A stretch of 64,000 bases of DNA from Pseudopyrenochaeta lycopersici (lineage: Eukaryota > Ascomycota > Dothideomycetes > Pleosporales > Pseudopyrenochaetaceae): the NCBI GenBank assembly GCA_003313425.1, contig NHZP01000006.1, forward strand, positions 1,674,001 to 1,738,000, written 5' to 3'. A program made the translations under genes and the position numbers. Below the pieces are notes generated by a model that did not search any database, had not been told where the DNA came from, and saw only the letters and a program-made list of their open reading frames with translations. Shown here in pieces: positions 22,213 through 33,900 of this stretch (within the stretch, counting starts at the first letter, position 1; the number at the start of each line of letters is the position of its first letter).

Positions 22213-23900
22213 AGTGCCGCTAGCCAAGAGTGTCCGGTCCTGAATTGTGTTAGTAGATATGCTCGGTTTCTCTGCCGAGAGCCGTATAGCTTCTGCGTGC
22301 GCTTAGACGGGAGTCCGTTGTCTATTCCACGAAGGTGTTTGCCCTTGTCTGAAGCTTGCCATTCTGCTTTCCATTCCTCTTGCAATTTCTCCCTGTGCAG
22401 CTTCTTCAGTGACGAGGACAGCCGTTGAAACGCGTGTGCCTCCTCGGGACCGATAGCTTCTTTCGCTAGCCTGTCCGCTGCTTCGTTTCCTGGAATTCCC
22501 TCGTGTGCGGGTATCCATAAAAGGCGCAGTAGTATCCCTTGTGCTCGCAGGCTTTCCGCTCTACTTAGTATGCGTCGTACGATCTGTTGACCTGGCTTGT
22601 TGGACGGGTTCGCTATAGCTTGCAAGGCCGACTTGCTGTCGCTTGCGATAGTAAAGGTTCTGCGGTTTTGGTGTGATCCATTATGGTCTACCGTATGCTC
22701 ACTTTCAGCCAAGCCCATGGCATAATAGATTGCAATGAGCTCGGCAGCGTGGACAGACCAGTATTTATTTGGGCCGATGCTGGTCTGCCATAACCTTTTT
22801 ATCTTGTTCTGCCTATCTAGCACGACTGCTGCAGCACCTAAGTTGCTCTTCTTCCCTGAGGCGTCGGAAAAGACCACCGTTTCAGGCGCGGACATGAGGT
22901 CGATAATCTTCTGTTTTGCCCCTTCGTTATCTCCAATATCAATTGCCTCAAACATAGCCTGTCGCCATGGTGCGAGAGGCCTAGGGTCGATCCTCTCTAG
23001 GTCTCGGGCATCGTCTAGGTCCATAGTTTTGATAGCTTCTGCCAACGGGAACTTAGGACATGTCCCTTTCCGTATGCACCTCTTCTTCATCCGTTCTAGG
23101 ACGTTCTTTATCAGATGTCCTTCTGGAACGCTGTCGTTCGCTCGCCACACGCGGAAGTCCTTAACTGTCGCTCCAGCAAGCCGTTCCACGCCGTTCATCC
23201 CCTGCTGGATGGCCTGTCTTGCTGCCTCCGTGGTAGCTACTTTCTCCACCACATCTTCTCTTACCCTGCTGACATCAATTACCATCTGTCTCTTGTCCTC
23301 CTTACGTGTTGTTCCCGAGTTCGTCGATTGCGTCAATGCCATGCCTGGCCTGGCCAGCCGCCCGCTGGCAGCAACGGCCGCCCATGTTGGTGTTGACTGG
23401 GGTTCGATCGAGGGGGTGTCTAGCTGCGCCCGAAGAGAACCGATGACTTCATGTAGCTCTGCGATTTGGTCTTTGAGATGTCGCTGCTCCGACTGGAAGG
23501 TTGCGCGGTCGCTTCTAATATCCTCAATGATCCTGTTCTGATTTGCGATAATGCTGTTTTGCTGTGTTATCGTCTCTTTTAGGTTCGCAATGAGTTCTCT
23601 CAATTCGTTCAGTCCAGTACTTTCGCCTTCTGAAGCGCCCTCGGGCGAGAGCGATGCGCGCCTGCTAGGAAATGGCTGTAGTTCATAGCGCGTCGGGTGT
23701 TGCTGCGCGTTGGCTGGTTCGTCGTTCTGCGGCAGCTGCACTGTCGTGGCCCCGCTCCTGACCCGCACCTCTCGTGTCGCTGTTATACTTGTCGCTGGCA
23801 CCTGCAGGGCCTCGAGCGCCTTTGCAGTTTGCTTTCTGGTGCGTTTGGCTGGCGCCGGGGGTGGTGTTGATGGGTCGTCGTCGGAGGTTGACGGCGCCAT
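22203..23900 (-). CDS. LINE-derived fusion: ORF1 (gag-like) joined in frame to the RNase H of ORF2
   Basis: Starts at ATG 23900 (the open frame reaches GTG 23933) and encodes 565 aa. Residues 1-90 are Pro/Ser/Thr-rich with basic runs (KRTRKQTAKA); a coiled coil spans about 97-160 (LRELIANLKETITQQN...); the ORF1 region runs to about 258 (PTWAAVAASG, VERLAGATVKDFRVWR). The text then switches to the segment normally found downstream of the reverse transcriptase (TCPKFPLAEAIKTMDL, IDPRPLAPW), followed by RNase H with D346 in FSDASG, E387 in HAAELIA, D421 in ASDSKSALQ and D476 in NEAADRLAKE. Endonuclease and reverse transcriptase are absent. The frame is open throughout with no RIP stops. The C-terminus is cut after RTGHSWLA at the junction with the NB-ARC fragment. 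Tad-type origin is inferred. Confidence 0.78.
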   Translation of the reverse strand: MAPSTSDDDPSTPPPAPAKRTRKQTAKALEALQVPATSITATREVRVRSGATTVQLPQNDEPANAQQHPTRYELQPFPSRRASLSPEGASEGESTGLNELRELIANLKETITQQNSIIANQNRIIEDIRSDRATFQSEQRHLKDQIAELHEVIGSLRAQLDTPSIEPQSTPTWAAVAASGRLARPGMALTQSTNSGTTRKEDKRQMVIDVSRVREDVVEKVATTEAARQAIQQGMNGVERLAGATVKDFRVWRANDSVPEGHLIKNVLERMKKRCIRKGTCPKFPLAEAIKTMDLDDARDLERIDPRPLAPWRQAMFEAIDIGDNEGAKQKIIDLMSAPETVVFSDASGKKSNLGAAAVVLDRQNKIKRLWQTSIGPNKYWSVHAAELIAIYYAMGLAESEHTVDHNGSHQNRRTFTIASDSKSALQAIANPSNKPGQQIVRRILSRAESLRAQGILLRLLWIPAHEGIPGNEAADRLAKEAIGPEEAHAFQRLSSSLKKLHREKLQEEWKAEWQASDKGKHLRGIDNGLPSKRTQKLYGSRQRNRAYLLTQFRTGHSWLAALAM

Positions 23901-24050
23901 CGGGGCTCCGGCACAACCTTTGGTGATCCGCACGGACCGCCTTGCCGCGGGAACTGGCTAAGCGAACGACCAGGTTTCGATTAAAAGAATGTCCGAAATG
24001 AATACCCTCCTCTTCAACAATCTCGCAGTGTATCTGTTTAGCCGTTCACG

Positions 24051-24051
<1 letters not shown>

Positions 24052-24100
<49 letters not shown>
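24052..24100. repeat. (GT)n microsatellite
   Basis: About 24 uninterrupted GT units just upstream of the LINE-derived reading frame. Confidence 0.97.
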
Positions 24101-24105
<5 letters not shown>

Positions 24106-24755
24106 ATTATGGCCATGCACCCTATGGGTATGGGCCGTTACGATGCGCCAGCTATGTACATTCTGTTATCAAGCTCCTGCTCCAGTTCAGAAGCCAACCA
24201 TGAGACCTGCTGATCGCATATTTAACGCCATGCTCAACATAGGAAAGAAAGGAAAAGTGATACGCTACCGTATGCTGTATGTAGTTGGAAGTTGATAGTG
24301 AGCCAGCTTGTTTTCTGGATCCCCCATCCGCAGGGCAATTCCGGCGTCGTGCGCCTCTTAATCGGCAGCGCGCTGGCGGAGGCTAGTAGGTTGCGGCTCG
24401 CTGCCAACTTAGTTCTAATTAGTTAAAGCATGGGCGTAGGAATTCGTAGCCGTTGTCGCTCGTTGCTGTCTTCTTCGATGCTTGCTGTGTCTTGGCTGAC
24501 GGTCTGTAGACGTCTTGTCTCTATCGCGAACTGGATCGTGGCTCGCACCACCTCAATGTCTGGCTTCCATCGCTTTATCGGTCCGTCGATGCTCTCGCCA
24601 GCCGTTCACGGCAACCCTATGGCCGGAGCGGGTCGGCCGCCCTCCCTGCTGGCGGGGGCGAGTTTAAGGTATTTTATGATTTGATGCCTGCCTGTGAATA
24701 CCGCTAATTATGCTGCAGTTAAGCCCGACCCGTGCAGAAACGAAACTTCCATTGC
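24101..24755. other. Gap between the LINE derivative and the NLR gene
   Basis: Possibly the 5' untranslated part of the LINE (minus strand). On the minus strand about 24600-24430 reads an open, charged stretch (AGESIDGPIKRWKPDI, TIQFAIETRRLQTVSQDTAS) without a start codon; I do not recognise it. A 12-base GCCGTTCACGGC motif occurs at 24041-24052 and 24601-24612. Confidence 0.35.
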
Positions 24756-27700
24756 CTACTCTATTCTCCTAATACGAATGCCCTGAATGCCCAGGGACGC
24801 TTCATAGTCAAGCAAAGCATCTTGTGGTGTCTGACCCTTGTAATCCCTCTCCCGCGGATCGGCCCCGTGCCGGAGAAGGACCTGCAAAACTTCTTTATTT
24901 CCTCGTACTGCAGCAAAGTGCAGAGGAGTCTTCCCATTCTTGTTTCGGGATGTAATATCTGCGCCGTTCTTCAGCAGACACTCTACCACGATGCCTCCTC
25001 CTCTTTGAGCAGCCAATTGCAGCGGTGTTTCGCCTCGGCCGGTCTTGGCCTCCAGCTCCGCCCCATGGTCCACAAGAATCTGGACCGCCGCTTCGTTCCA
25101 TCCCCACGCGGCGTAATGAATGGGCATCTTGCACCAACCATCCACCAACGAGACACTAACGCCGCTTTTCAGGAACATTTTCACCATGTGCGGGTTTGCC
25201 CGGGCACATGCATAGTGGAATGGTGTCTTTCCATCTGTGTCGCGGTGCACAGAATTCGCATTGTGCTGGAGGAGTAGCCGCACCAACGTTTCATTTCCCT
25301 TTTGAACTGCACGGTGTAATGGATTGCTTCCAAAAACATCCACATAGTTGGGATCTGCACCGTGCTCTAAGAGGAGTTGCGCAAGACTAGTCCTCTCGGT
25401 AACAACGGCGTACGATAGTGGCGTCCGAGTATACTCTCTATCCGTCGAGTTGACATCAACTGTGCCCGTGTCAAGCAGCAGCTTGACGATGGCCCCGTGC
25501 CCCCTCTCAACGGTATATGACAGTGGCGTCCGGCCATATTGTGTATCCTTCAAGTTGACATCGACTTTGCCCGTATCAAGCAGCAGTTTGACGATGGCCT
25601 CGTGCCCTCTCTCAACGGCATATAACAGTGGCGTCCGGCCATATTGTGTATCCTTCAAGTTGACATCGACTTTGCCCGTGTCAAGCAGCAGCTTGACAAC
25701 GGCCTTGTACCCCTTCTCAGCGGCATACGACAGTGGCGTCCGACCCCAAGTATCTTTCAAATCTGGGGAATGACTGCGTTCAAGCAAGACTTCTACCACT
25801 TGTTCCAGTCCAAAGTATACCCCCAGGTGTAGCCCCGTCATATGCCTTGGAACTTGTTGACTATAATTTGATTCCAGTGAGTACCACTGCCTGACGGCCA
25901 TCAGTGCTTGGCTTGACGCCTGAACATGGATATCGCTTTCAAGAAAGTCTATAATACACTTGCTAGATGTTCTAGAGTTGCGAGCATGCAGTCCCCAGTT
26001 GTGTGCCGCATAGTCATAAAGCCAGTTTGACCGCAGTCGGTCTTCAAACTCCCGGTCCGTTTGACAAAATCCGCCTTCGAATTTGCTGAACGAAAGATAC
26101 CTAACGCAGGTCGTCGTGATGTTAGTCTCCGCATGTGGAAACCAACGTTTCCGCGTTTGTTCGAAGTATTCTTGGGTGGTGTAGTGCACCAAGCGGACGA
26201 TATTACTCTCTTCATCAACTGTCACCAAGCCAGTACACACAGACCGTAGGATTTGGATACTGGGGAGGAAGTCTTCATCCACCTTCGTCGTATGCGGCCG
26301 AACGGCAAGGGCGTGTCGAAGCTCTGCAATAGAAAGTGGCCTTCTGGCATGAACGATCCATTCCAGGATCTGCTTCGCGAGTTCTCGGTAGCCCTTCCCG
26401 TGGTCGTTAATTCTTTCCATCGCCTGCTCGTAAGTTCGATCGAGTCCCTCTCTTCCCTTGGCTAGATTCTGCAAGGCTTGCTTAATATCTCCCTTCGTTG
26501 GGAGATGTATGAGTGTATTCATGTGCAGCTCCGCAAGAAGGAACCTTAGTTTCGACGTTAATCTATGTTCAACCCACTATTCGGTAGGTTGCAGGACTCA
26601 CATTCCATTAACTGCTTTGATTATTTCCGACCTGATCATGTCTCGAATACTGTCGTCTAATATATCGGATTGTAGGAGTAGCATCTGCCCATTAAGGAAT
26701 GTCTTTACATCTTCGTTAGTCGCATGGATTTTCAGAGGAACTGCTCCAACAAACAGCTTTGCAATCTCATCGTTTATCCGAGAAGTTGTGAAAACCTTTG
26801 CTTTAGATTCGGACTGGAGTTTAAAGATCTCTGATAGGAATTGCGTTCGGCAGCCATCCGACACTTGACATTCATCAAGTGCGTTAACAATAATGAAGAC
26901 CCTTGAATATGTAGCAGCTACTGACTGCAGAGTTCTTGAGATTTCGTCAAATGATGGTCGCGTCCGTTTATCTTTGTGTTTGTAATAGAGCTCTTACACA
27001 CCGGTTGGTAGGGAAGACGCTTCCTGGCTTAGCTGCTTTAGCAGACTTGCGAGTAAGTCTTCTGCCTTCTGTTCATCTCGCCGCCGGAAGTTGCAATAGA
27101 GGTAAGCAATTCCAACGCTCTTATCGTTCTGGAAGTGAGTAGTGAGCCATTCGACCACGATAGATGTAAGTATTGTCTTCCCCGCTCCCGGAATGCCTGA
27201 ACAGAATAACGTCTGCTTGTTACTCTTCAGCCATACCTGGAACTCTGGCGAATCTAGAAGCCATTGTCCAGTTCCTGGTTGCCGCCTCTTAAGGAAGTCG
27301 CTTTGCTGAGGACAGTAGTCCACTCCTGTAAGCTAATCAAGAATGCCCTGAATAGCTTGATCATCGAGTCGCTGTTTCACCTGATGAATGTTCTCTTCTG
27401 CAGTCGAAGACAGGGAGCTACATACACGATTAGCTAAGCCACTGACTAGCTATCCAACGCTGATACGCACCGCTTCACTTCATCGACTGGCATGTGGAAG
27501 AAAAGCTGCCGCGAATAGGCCGCCGCTGCTGCCGCCGCATATCCATGCCACTGATCATTCTTATGAGAGTCACAGTAGTCCGAGATTCCGCGTATGACCA
27601 GGCATGGGAAGTCGGCTAGAGCCCCTGCTGCCTCCATCTCAAAGCACAGTAGACCGTACTCCATCGCTAATTGGTTCCTCAATACAGCATCCTTGACCAC

Positions 27701-28534
27701 CAGCTCCCCAGATGCGATGGTTCCTCGATGGACCACCACATACGGTTCATCCTCACCGTCAGGAGCACGCTGGATCCGCTGCGAAGGGTCGCATCCACAC
27801 TCCCCGCAAGACACTCCAGGCTTCAGATGTATGTAGTCTGCTTTGTATAGATGATCTTGCCTCGGGCCGGGACGTTTATACCTCCTGAGTCCTCGAATAA
27901 TTGTGTCGATCCTCTTGATGTTGTCCTCGATGGGATCCTTACGCGACCTGGCTCGCTTGGCCGCTAGATCTTGCGCAGCATTGAGGAGCACCGTTGGCGG
28001 TGGGGTGAGAGCCCCGGTGCGTTCGAACTCGCCGACTTTGGCTTTTCCATGATCGTATTGTACTGCACCAGAATGTCCACCCGTGGGCTTGCTAACCACG
28101 ACGTCCCCAAGCTGGATCATTCCGTTGTCAGTCTTCACAGGCACGCCGCCTCCAATGCCAACCAAAAGGCCGAACTTCAGTTTAGGAAACGTCATCCTCA
28201 TCTGAGTGACGACCGTAGCCGCGGGGTTGTTGCCTGGTTGATGCAATCCCGCGATAACGACATTGTGGCCAGCGATGCTCCCGAGGTTGTATACATTGTG
28301 GTCTGTTGGAGGCTGTGGCAGACGCTGATGCTCCTCGTCCAGCATCTCCAATGCAGCAATCTGCTCTACCTCCAATGGGCAGATCCATCCAACCGTGTAA
28401 TCGTCATGCCCTAATTCCCGGTTAGGGATATTGACCGCTGGTGCCTGAACATCCTCACAATCCATCTTCCTTTTCTTTTCTGCGCCAGATGTAACTTCCT
28501 GATCCTTCTCATGGCTCAAACCTCTCTTCGGCAT
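24756..28534 (-). pseudogene. PNP-NACHT-ankyrin NLR gene with two nonsense codons
   Basis: Three exons: 28534-27471, 27417-26602 and 26544-24756. Introns are 53 nt (GTGCGT...GTAG, branch GCTAAT) and 57 nt (GTGAGT...CTAAG). They join in one frame of 1,222 codons. Exon 1 holds a purine/uridine phosphorylase-like domain (YTVGWICPLEVEQIAAL, LLVGIGGGVP, CFEMEAAG). Exon 2 holds a NACHT module with intact Walker A (GIPGAGKT); the Walker B-like stretch reads IIVNALDEC where IIVDALDEC is usual. Exon 3 holds the NACHT tail and about ten ankyrin repeats (roughly residues 860-1210). Stops interrupt it at 27333-27335 (TAG in ILD*LT, where the family has Trp) and 26994-26996 (TAA before ELYYKHKDK). These three changes fit CpA-to-TpA on one or other strand, the RIP signature. 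The family senses non-self and triggers incompatibility. Confidence 0.87.
25440..25755 (-). repeat. Three nearly identical tandem ankyrin-repeat units
   Basis: About 105 bp each. On the minus strand each encodes GRTPL-Y-VERGH-AIVKLLLDTG-VDVN-type text; the DNA differs at only a few positions, mostly in a handful of codons. The outer ankyrin repeats of the same protein are far more diverged. Confidence 0.85.
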
Positions 28535-28634
28535 CACCAAAGGGGCTTTATCTAGTTCTATGGAAGTACGTTAAGACTTGAGGCGCTCAGAGGGGCAAAC
28601 TCAGACTCGTATGTTCAATCTGGCTCGGTCGACC

Positions 28635-28916
28635 CTATTCGGTCCAGTTCGGCTGTGGGTGTTTCTCGATGAAGTTCGATAGCCTCAACGTGCCCAAAAA
28701 GAAATCAAGCGTCTCAGTGCCGCCTGGGGAGCAAAGAGTAGGATTCCACTGAAGGAAACTGGTTGAAATGCGACAACTATGAGAGGGAACAGGAGAATGA
28801 ATAAGGCCGAGACATCTTGAAGGTTGATCGCCGCCAAGGACAAAATCGGCCCGAGCGCCTACTTCGCACATGTACCCACAATCAGTAGCGCGCTTGAAAC
28901 GCGTGGGCGGTGCCAT
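28635..28916 (-). CDS. Possible small protein upstream of the NLR gene (unsupported)
   Basis: 93-codon ATG frame (28916) ending PQPNWTE. No signal peptide, domain or intron signal is seen. It lies about 100 bp upstream of the NLR start in the same direction and could equally be part of its 5' untranslated region. Confidence 0.22.
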   Translation of the reverse strand: MAPPTRFKRATDCGYMCEVGARADFVLGGDQPSRCLGLIHSPVPSHSCRISTSFLQWNPTLCSPGGTETLDFFLGTLRLSNFIEKHPQPNWTE

Positions 28917-29460
28917 CGTGGCATGATTATAGGGTCTTAGGAAACACGAACTGTTATTAATGATATATTAATGCGGCGTAATGATTCGATGGTCAGTTAC
29001 GATCCAATATCGGAGCACGGCAAATGTGCTTAATAATAGCCCTTGAGGCCAGGTACGAGGCCCAAAGCGGATAGATCACGTGTCGTCTCACTCATCTCAC
29101 GTCCAAGTGAGAAGGTCACATGATGTCCTGACTGTCTCCCGGTGAGACCGGTGAGACACCAATATATAAAACCTACGAAAGGCCTTTGTGGCATTTCGTG
29201 TTCAACTTGATAGTCCAGTTCAATAGCACACTTGATAGTTGACTCTTATCTTTGCCTGCAATTAGAACAGATTGTCTACTCGATACTCGCTATTGCGTTC
29301 GTGCTTCACCGTCCCTGCTCAATCCCCGAGAACCAACTAAGCCTTCGGCCTATTCATATCCAACCCCCTTTCGGCTGGTACGATCAATAGTCTAGGTGGT
29401 GATCGCGCATAAATCCGCGCCTAGATTAGCCCTTACGGCTAAACATAGCTTATAAGTGTT
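28917..29460 (+). other. LTR-like or promoter-like segment at the edge of the AT-rich island
   Basis: Normal base composition, a TATA motif (CCAATATATAAAACC at about 29159-29173), then a pyrimidine-rich leader and clustered CTTCGGCC/CTTTCGGCTGG/CTTACGGCT motifs. TGGTGATCGCGC at 29397-29408 has the form of a tRNA-3'-end primer binding site. This is what the 5' LTR end of a gypsy element would look like, but no second LTR copy was found in the window. Confidence 0.4.
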
Positions 29461-30388
29461 TCTATTAGATCCCTAGACGTATACGAAAGCTGCGCATATG
29501 TTACAATAGATAGAAATAATAGTAGTGGCTCTGTGTTAGGGGATGTTTGTTATTACTATAAAGAAGGTCTCCTCGCAGATTAGAAGGGCAAGCGACTATG
29601 CGACTGTAATTTTTGTACAGATGCACATAGATAGGTTCAGGGGTTATCTTAGTATGTAGGTTAAGAGGAATTTCAGAGTATTAACGCGCGTACAGATTTT
29701 TGTATTGCTGCAAAGTCTAAGTACCTACAATTTTGTCTGTTACGGCGGTTGTTCCGTTACGAATGGATGCACGTTAGTTAGTTATTTTCTTTTCGTATCA
29801 TCATCATTCTAGATGCACAATAAGATGAAACAAGTGTCGTATGATCCTATAAAGATTCATCTAACTTAACTAGTTACGTTAGTTACTAAATTTCCAGTAG
29901 GTAGTTGAAATAGTTCTGCTTATTAAATAGAAGACGGACTGGTCCAGTTCGAATAGGAGAGAACACCTGCCTAAAATCAGTAACTTACCTGCAGCACATA
30001 GATTACTCTTAAACCTAAGTTAATTAACTAACTACTAAAAACTGTCAAATTAATAACGTCACCCACTGCGTAGCGAGACACACCGTGTGGCGAGACACCT
30101 CGCAGATCGGACCTTCGGGCCCACGCTACCACATGTGCACAGAGCTATGTCTAACATATATTAAATCTTTTAATAGTTTTCTACTAATCTATCAGCCGCT
30201 AATAGTAGATAGCTCTAATCCTAAATTACCTATGTTAGACTAGATAGAAGGGTGCTGCTTTGAATTAGCTAAACTCCTAGGATTTACGTCCTTATCTTAA
30301 ATTAAACTAATATATTATACTAAGCCCTATAGTCTTTAATATCTTAACTTTATTAGAATAGGCGAAGAGTCTTATATAAAGTGCAATA

Positions 30389-30941
30389 ACGTCCATCCCT
30401 GCGTGCCGGAAATCCCTGTGTGCCGGAACCCCTCCGCTACTTTCTACCACAATAAACCTCGCACCTATCAGGTGCCTTATAGACTTTCGGAATAAAAGCT
30501 ACACACCTAATTCTCTATTTCTGCTTTGTGTCTATAAGAAATACCCTCTACTGAGCCTGCAATACCTTAATCTACTCTAAGACTATTCGCCCGCCTCCCC
30601 TCAGGCAGCCTCGGATTTGGTAAGATCTTTCTGTACTGTCTCTAAGTTTACATGTCGTAAATACCAAGTGAAGAAGCGCGCAATCTGAGCTTAGGACCTT
30701 ATTTACTCTCCTAGATGTGCTGTAATAATACTGTAACGCCTGCTTAGATTAGGCTTATAAATGTTGTAGCTCGCAGTATTATAGATCTAGCAAGATTTTA
30801 TTATATAGAATATTAGGTATACGTTACTATAGATATGTCCCGAGATTATCTGTAGCTATAAACTATGGTAGGCTTTGTCGTGTTCAACTGCGCTGAGAGG
30901 TTTCCGGCACACAGGGTTTTCCGGCACGCAGGGATGGACGT
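30389..30941. mobile_element. 553-bp non-autonomous TIR element (MITE-like)
   Basis: Inverted repeats of about 45 bp, 30389-30433 and 30897-30941, start ACGTCCATCCCTGCGTGCCGG and contain a second TGTGTGCCGGAA copy; few mismatches. TA flanks both sides (30387-30388, 30942-30943), as for Tc1/mariner or pogo insertions. The interior has no frame. The ends kept their CpG/CpC content inside a RIP island, so this copy is probably younger than its surroundings. Confidence 0.8.
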
Positions 30942-33900
30942 TAATAATAGAACAATAATTAGTATTATTAAAACTAGATATTAATTTATTAGATACTAGC
31001 TTACTTAAGGATAAATAACTAAGTTACAGAAGTAGAGCATACTTATAAGAAGTATATAAAGTTAAATTAAGGTAATAAATTTTTCATTAGAGTAGCTATA
31101 AATGCGATTAACGATAGTTATTAATTAGTAACCTCTAATCGACCTCGTCCATTAAATCTTAATGTTTAGGTTGTTCTGTCAAGGTAACGTTTCTTTCTAG
31201 AGAGCTCACATGTAGCTTATAATATTTAACGCCAAGATATAATTAATCCTGCAGGCGATAAAAACTGTTCTAACCGCGACAGCATATACCTATAAGCAAA
31301 TTCCCGCTACTTTTAAGCTAATAAAGGGACCTACTTTTCTCTCTATAGCAAAAGCTTTTTACTTATAGGACTAAATTAGAGCTACTATTTAATATTACAG
31401 TAAGAAGGTTATATACTATTACTCCCGGACCTAGGTCTTTAAGGTAGGTAGTTTCTATGCAATTTTTGCTGCTTCAGAATAGGTAAGTATTGCAGATAGA
31501 AATATTATAGAGTGCAGTACCTCTATAACTAGCAGAATACATCTTTACTAGTTAAGAAAGACTAGAAATTCTATAGCATTTATAAAAGCTTATAATTAAT
31601 TTTGTTACATTTCTCCTAGGGCGTCTGCCTAGACACGCAAGTTCTATCTCTATTACGCTCTGTGCAGAAAGTATACTTAGTCTATATTAGTATATTCTTC
31701 TTTCCTAAACTAGCATTTCTTACTAAGACATTTAATACTAACTTAGCGTAAGTAAAAGCTGCTAGAAAAACTATAAGCGTGAAAATATTTATTATAAGAG
31801 TTTAAAATGTAATAACCTAGCTTTATATAAAAGAGCTCGCAGCACGTTCTAGGACGTCCTCACATAAATATTGCTAGTTCTTTTAAGAAATAATATATAA
31901 CTCTTTAGGCTAGATCCTTTATACAGTATTAAACTTATACTCCTAATAGGGAGGTCCTAATAAGTAGATACTTAGCAGTAAAGTTACACCTAGGCCTTTC
32001 GCTATAATTCTAAGGCCCGCTATATACAGTAAGCCTATTAATAATCTAGGGATTTCTTAATTAAAGTATCCCTTAGAGCTTCTACCTAACCCTCCTTTAG
32101 TCTGCTGCTCTCCTTCCCTACTAGCTAATAAGGTATAAATAACGTCTATTCCTTTAATGCGGGACACCCCCTATAGCGGGACAACTTTATTATGTAAGCT
32201 TTTATAAACTTTGTATCCTTAGCCTAGAATATTAAAATAAATAAAGCTGTAAGAAAAATTCCCTAATTTAAAAAAATACCTATTACTATTTAGTATTAAG
32301 GCAGGAGTATAGAGTCCTACTACAGGGGGCATTCTAGGTTAAAGAAGTAGACGTTACTATCTCTTATAGCTATAAAGAATATATAACGCTAACTTAAGAA
32401 GTTTAAGTTAGACTAGGTTTTAGGATAGCTGTAGTAACAATGCGCGACAACGCATAACTGTAACGAAGTATCGTGAATCTGAATCTTGGTGTTGCAGCAT
32501 AGTTGCGCTAGACCTCTTCTAGGGCTAGCGCGCACCGTGACGGACCTGCTTAAAACCTGCGCTGGCTGCGCGGAGCGGGGACGACAAGTATTATTCTCTC
32601 CCATAGCTGAGTGACAGCAATACAGAACCATCCCTTCACTATTATCTGTGGTGTGAAGCAAGTACTATTGCCTGAAACCATACGTTACAATAACAATAAG
32701 GGGCACGGCTAGCAATGCATAGCTAGGCATTAGGATAGTGCAGTTGCAACGATAGCAATAGCAACCATAGTTTTTAACGGATGTTAAAGATAGGCACTAC
32801 CTTAAGCCTGCTGGGGAGCATAGTGATGCGGGCTAACGCCCAACGTTTATAGCAGCGAGAAAAGGCAGTAATCTAAAAACTGCCTGTCAGTTAACAGCCG
32901 TAGTAGGCAGGGGCAGTACAGTTAAAGCAGCTCTAAGTTAGGATCTATACTAAAATAATTAAAATTATAGTTAATAGCATAATATTCTTTAGATTATTAT
33001 AGACTCGCATTAGAGTAACTTAAGATGTCTAAATAATTAAGGCATCTTAGTATAAAGTAGTTTCACTACATAGTTAGGGATACTACTAAGGAATTTAGAA
33101 AATGTTATTAAACTATAGAACTTAATAGGCAGGCTTAGTATTTTCCTGTGCTGTTACTATTATTTTAAAGCTAATTCCTTTATGCTATCTAATCTAGTTA
33201 GTAGACTAACACTATTAGCACAGTCTTAGTAATAAATTAGGGGATAATACCTTAGCGATTCTTTTAGCAGATAAAATAATTTAAGTAATTCTTTTAAGTG
33301 TCCTAGAATTAGGCTTATAGTAACATATTCCTCTTAAATCTTTAGGTGTAAATTACTAACTAGGTCTCCGCTATTACACATCCTAATGTATAACGTAAAT
33401 TAGATAATCCTCTAGTAAAGGCTTTATAAAGTTTTCTACTAGTAAATATTATTTAAATTACTCTCTAAGAATATTAGGGAAGAGCACGATCGCTATCTAC
33501 GGGGCGTTGTAAAAGATAAATGTAGTCTTTTTAATAGCAAGATACTCTAAAAAGACTACATAGATATATATAAATAGCAGAATTAAATGCTGCGCAGCGT
33601 AGAAGAGGACCTTAGACAGTACATTAAAGGTAAAAGCTTCTATTCGTTCGCGTTATTCGACGTTAGGGGCACACAAGATTCTTATAATGTTAATAACTGT
33701 AACATATATTCCCTCCTATTTCTAGAAACTGCTAGACATATTAATGTGTCCTCTTAAATTAGAGATAAAGTCCGTACGGGCAAGTTAGACTATAGTTGCC
33801 TAATCTCCTAAGATATAGTGCTAGTGCACTAAGGCGAAGGAGGAGACGTTAGCTTACGTATTATGCAATTTTTTTCTAAGAATGTAGAATATTTTCCTTT

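Noticed and set aside
22735..23541. 268-codon plus-strand frame
   Set aside because: Antisense shadow of the LINE ORF1-RNase H frame, which has recognisable catalytic residues.
27365..27420. Intron that would skip the TAG at 27333-27335 (donor in CATCAG|GTGAAA, acceptor TTACAG)
   Set aside because: The 53-nt removal breaks the reading frame, and the codon lies where relatives have Trp (IL-WLT), so a nonsense change fits better.
29159..29460. Complete gypsy element spanning the AT-rich island
   Set aside because: The left edge looks like an LTR with a primer binding site, but no matching right LTR was found, so the full-length claim is not supported.
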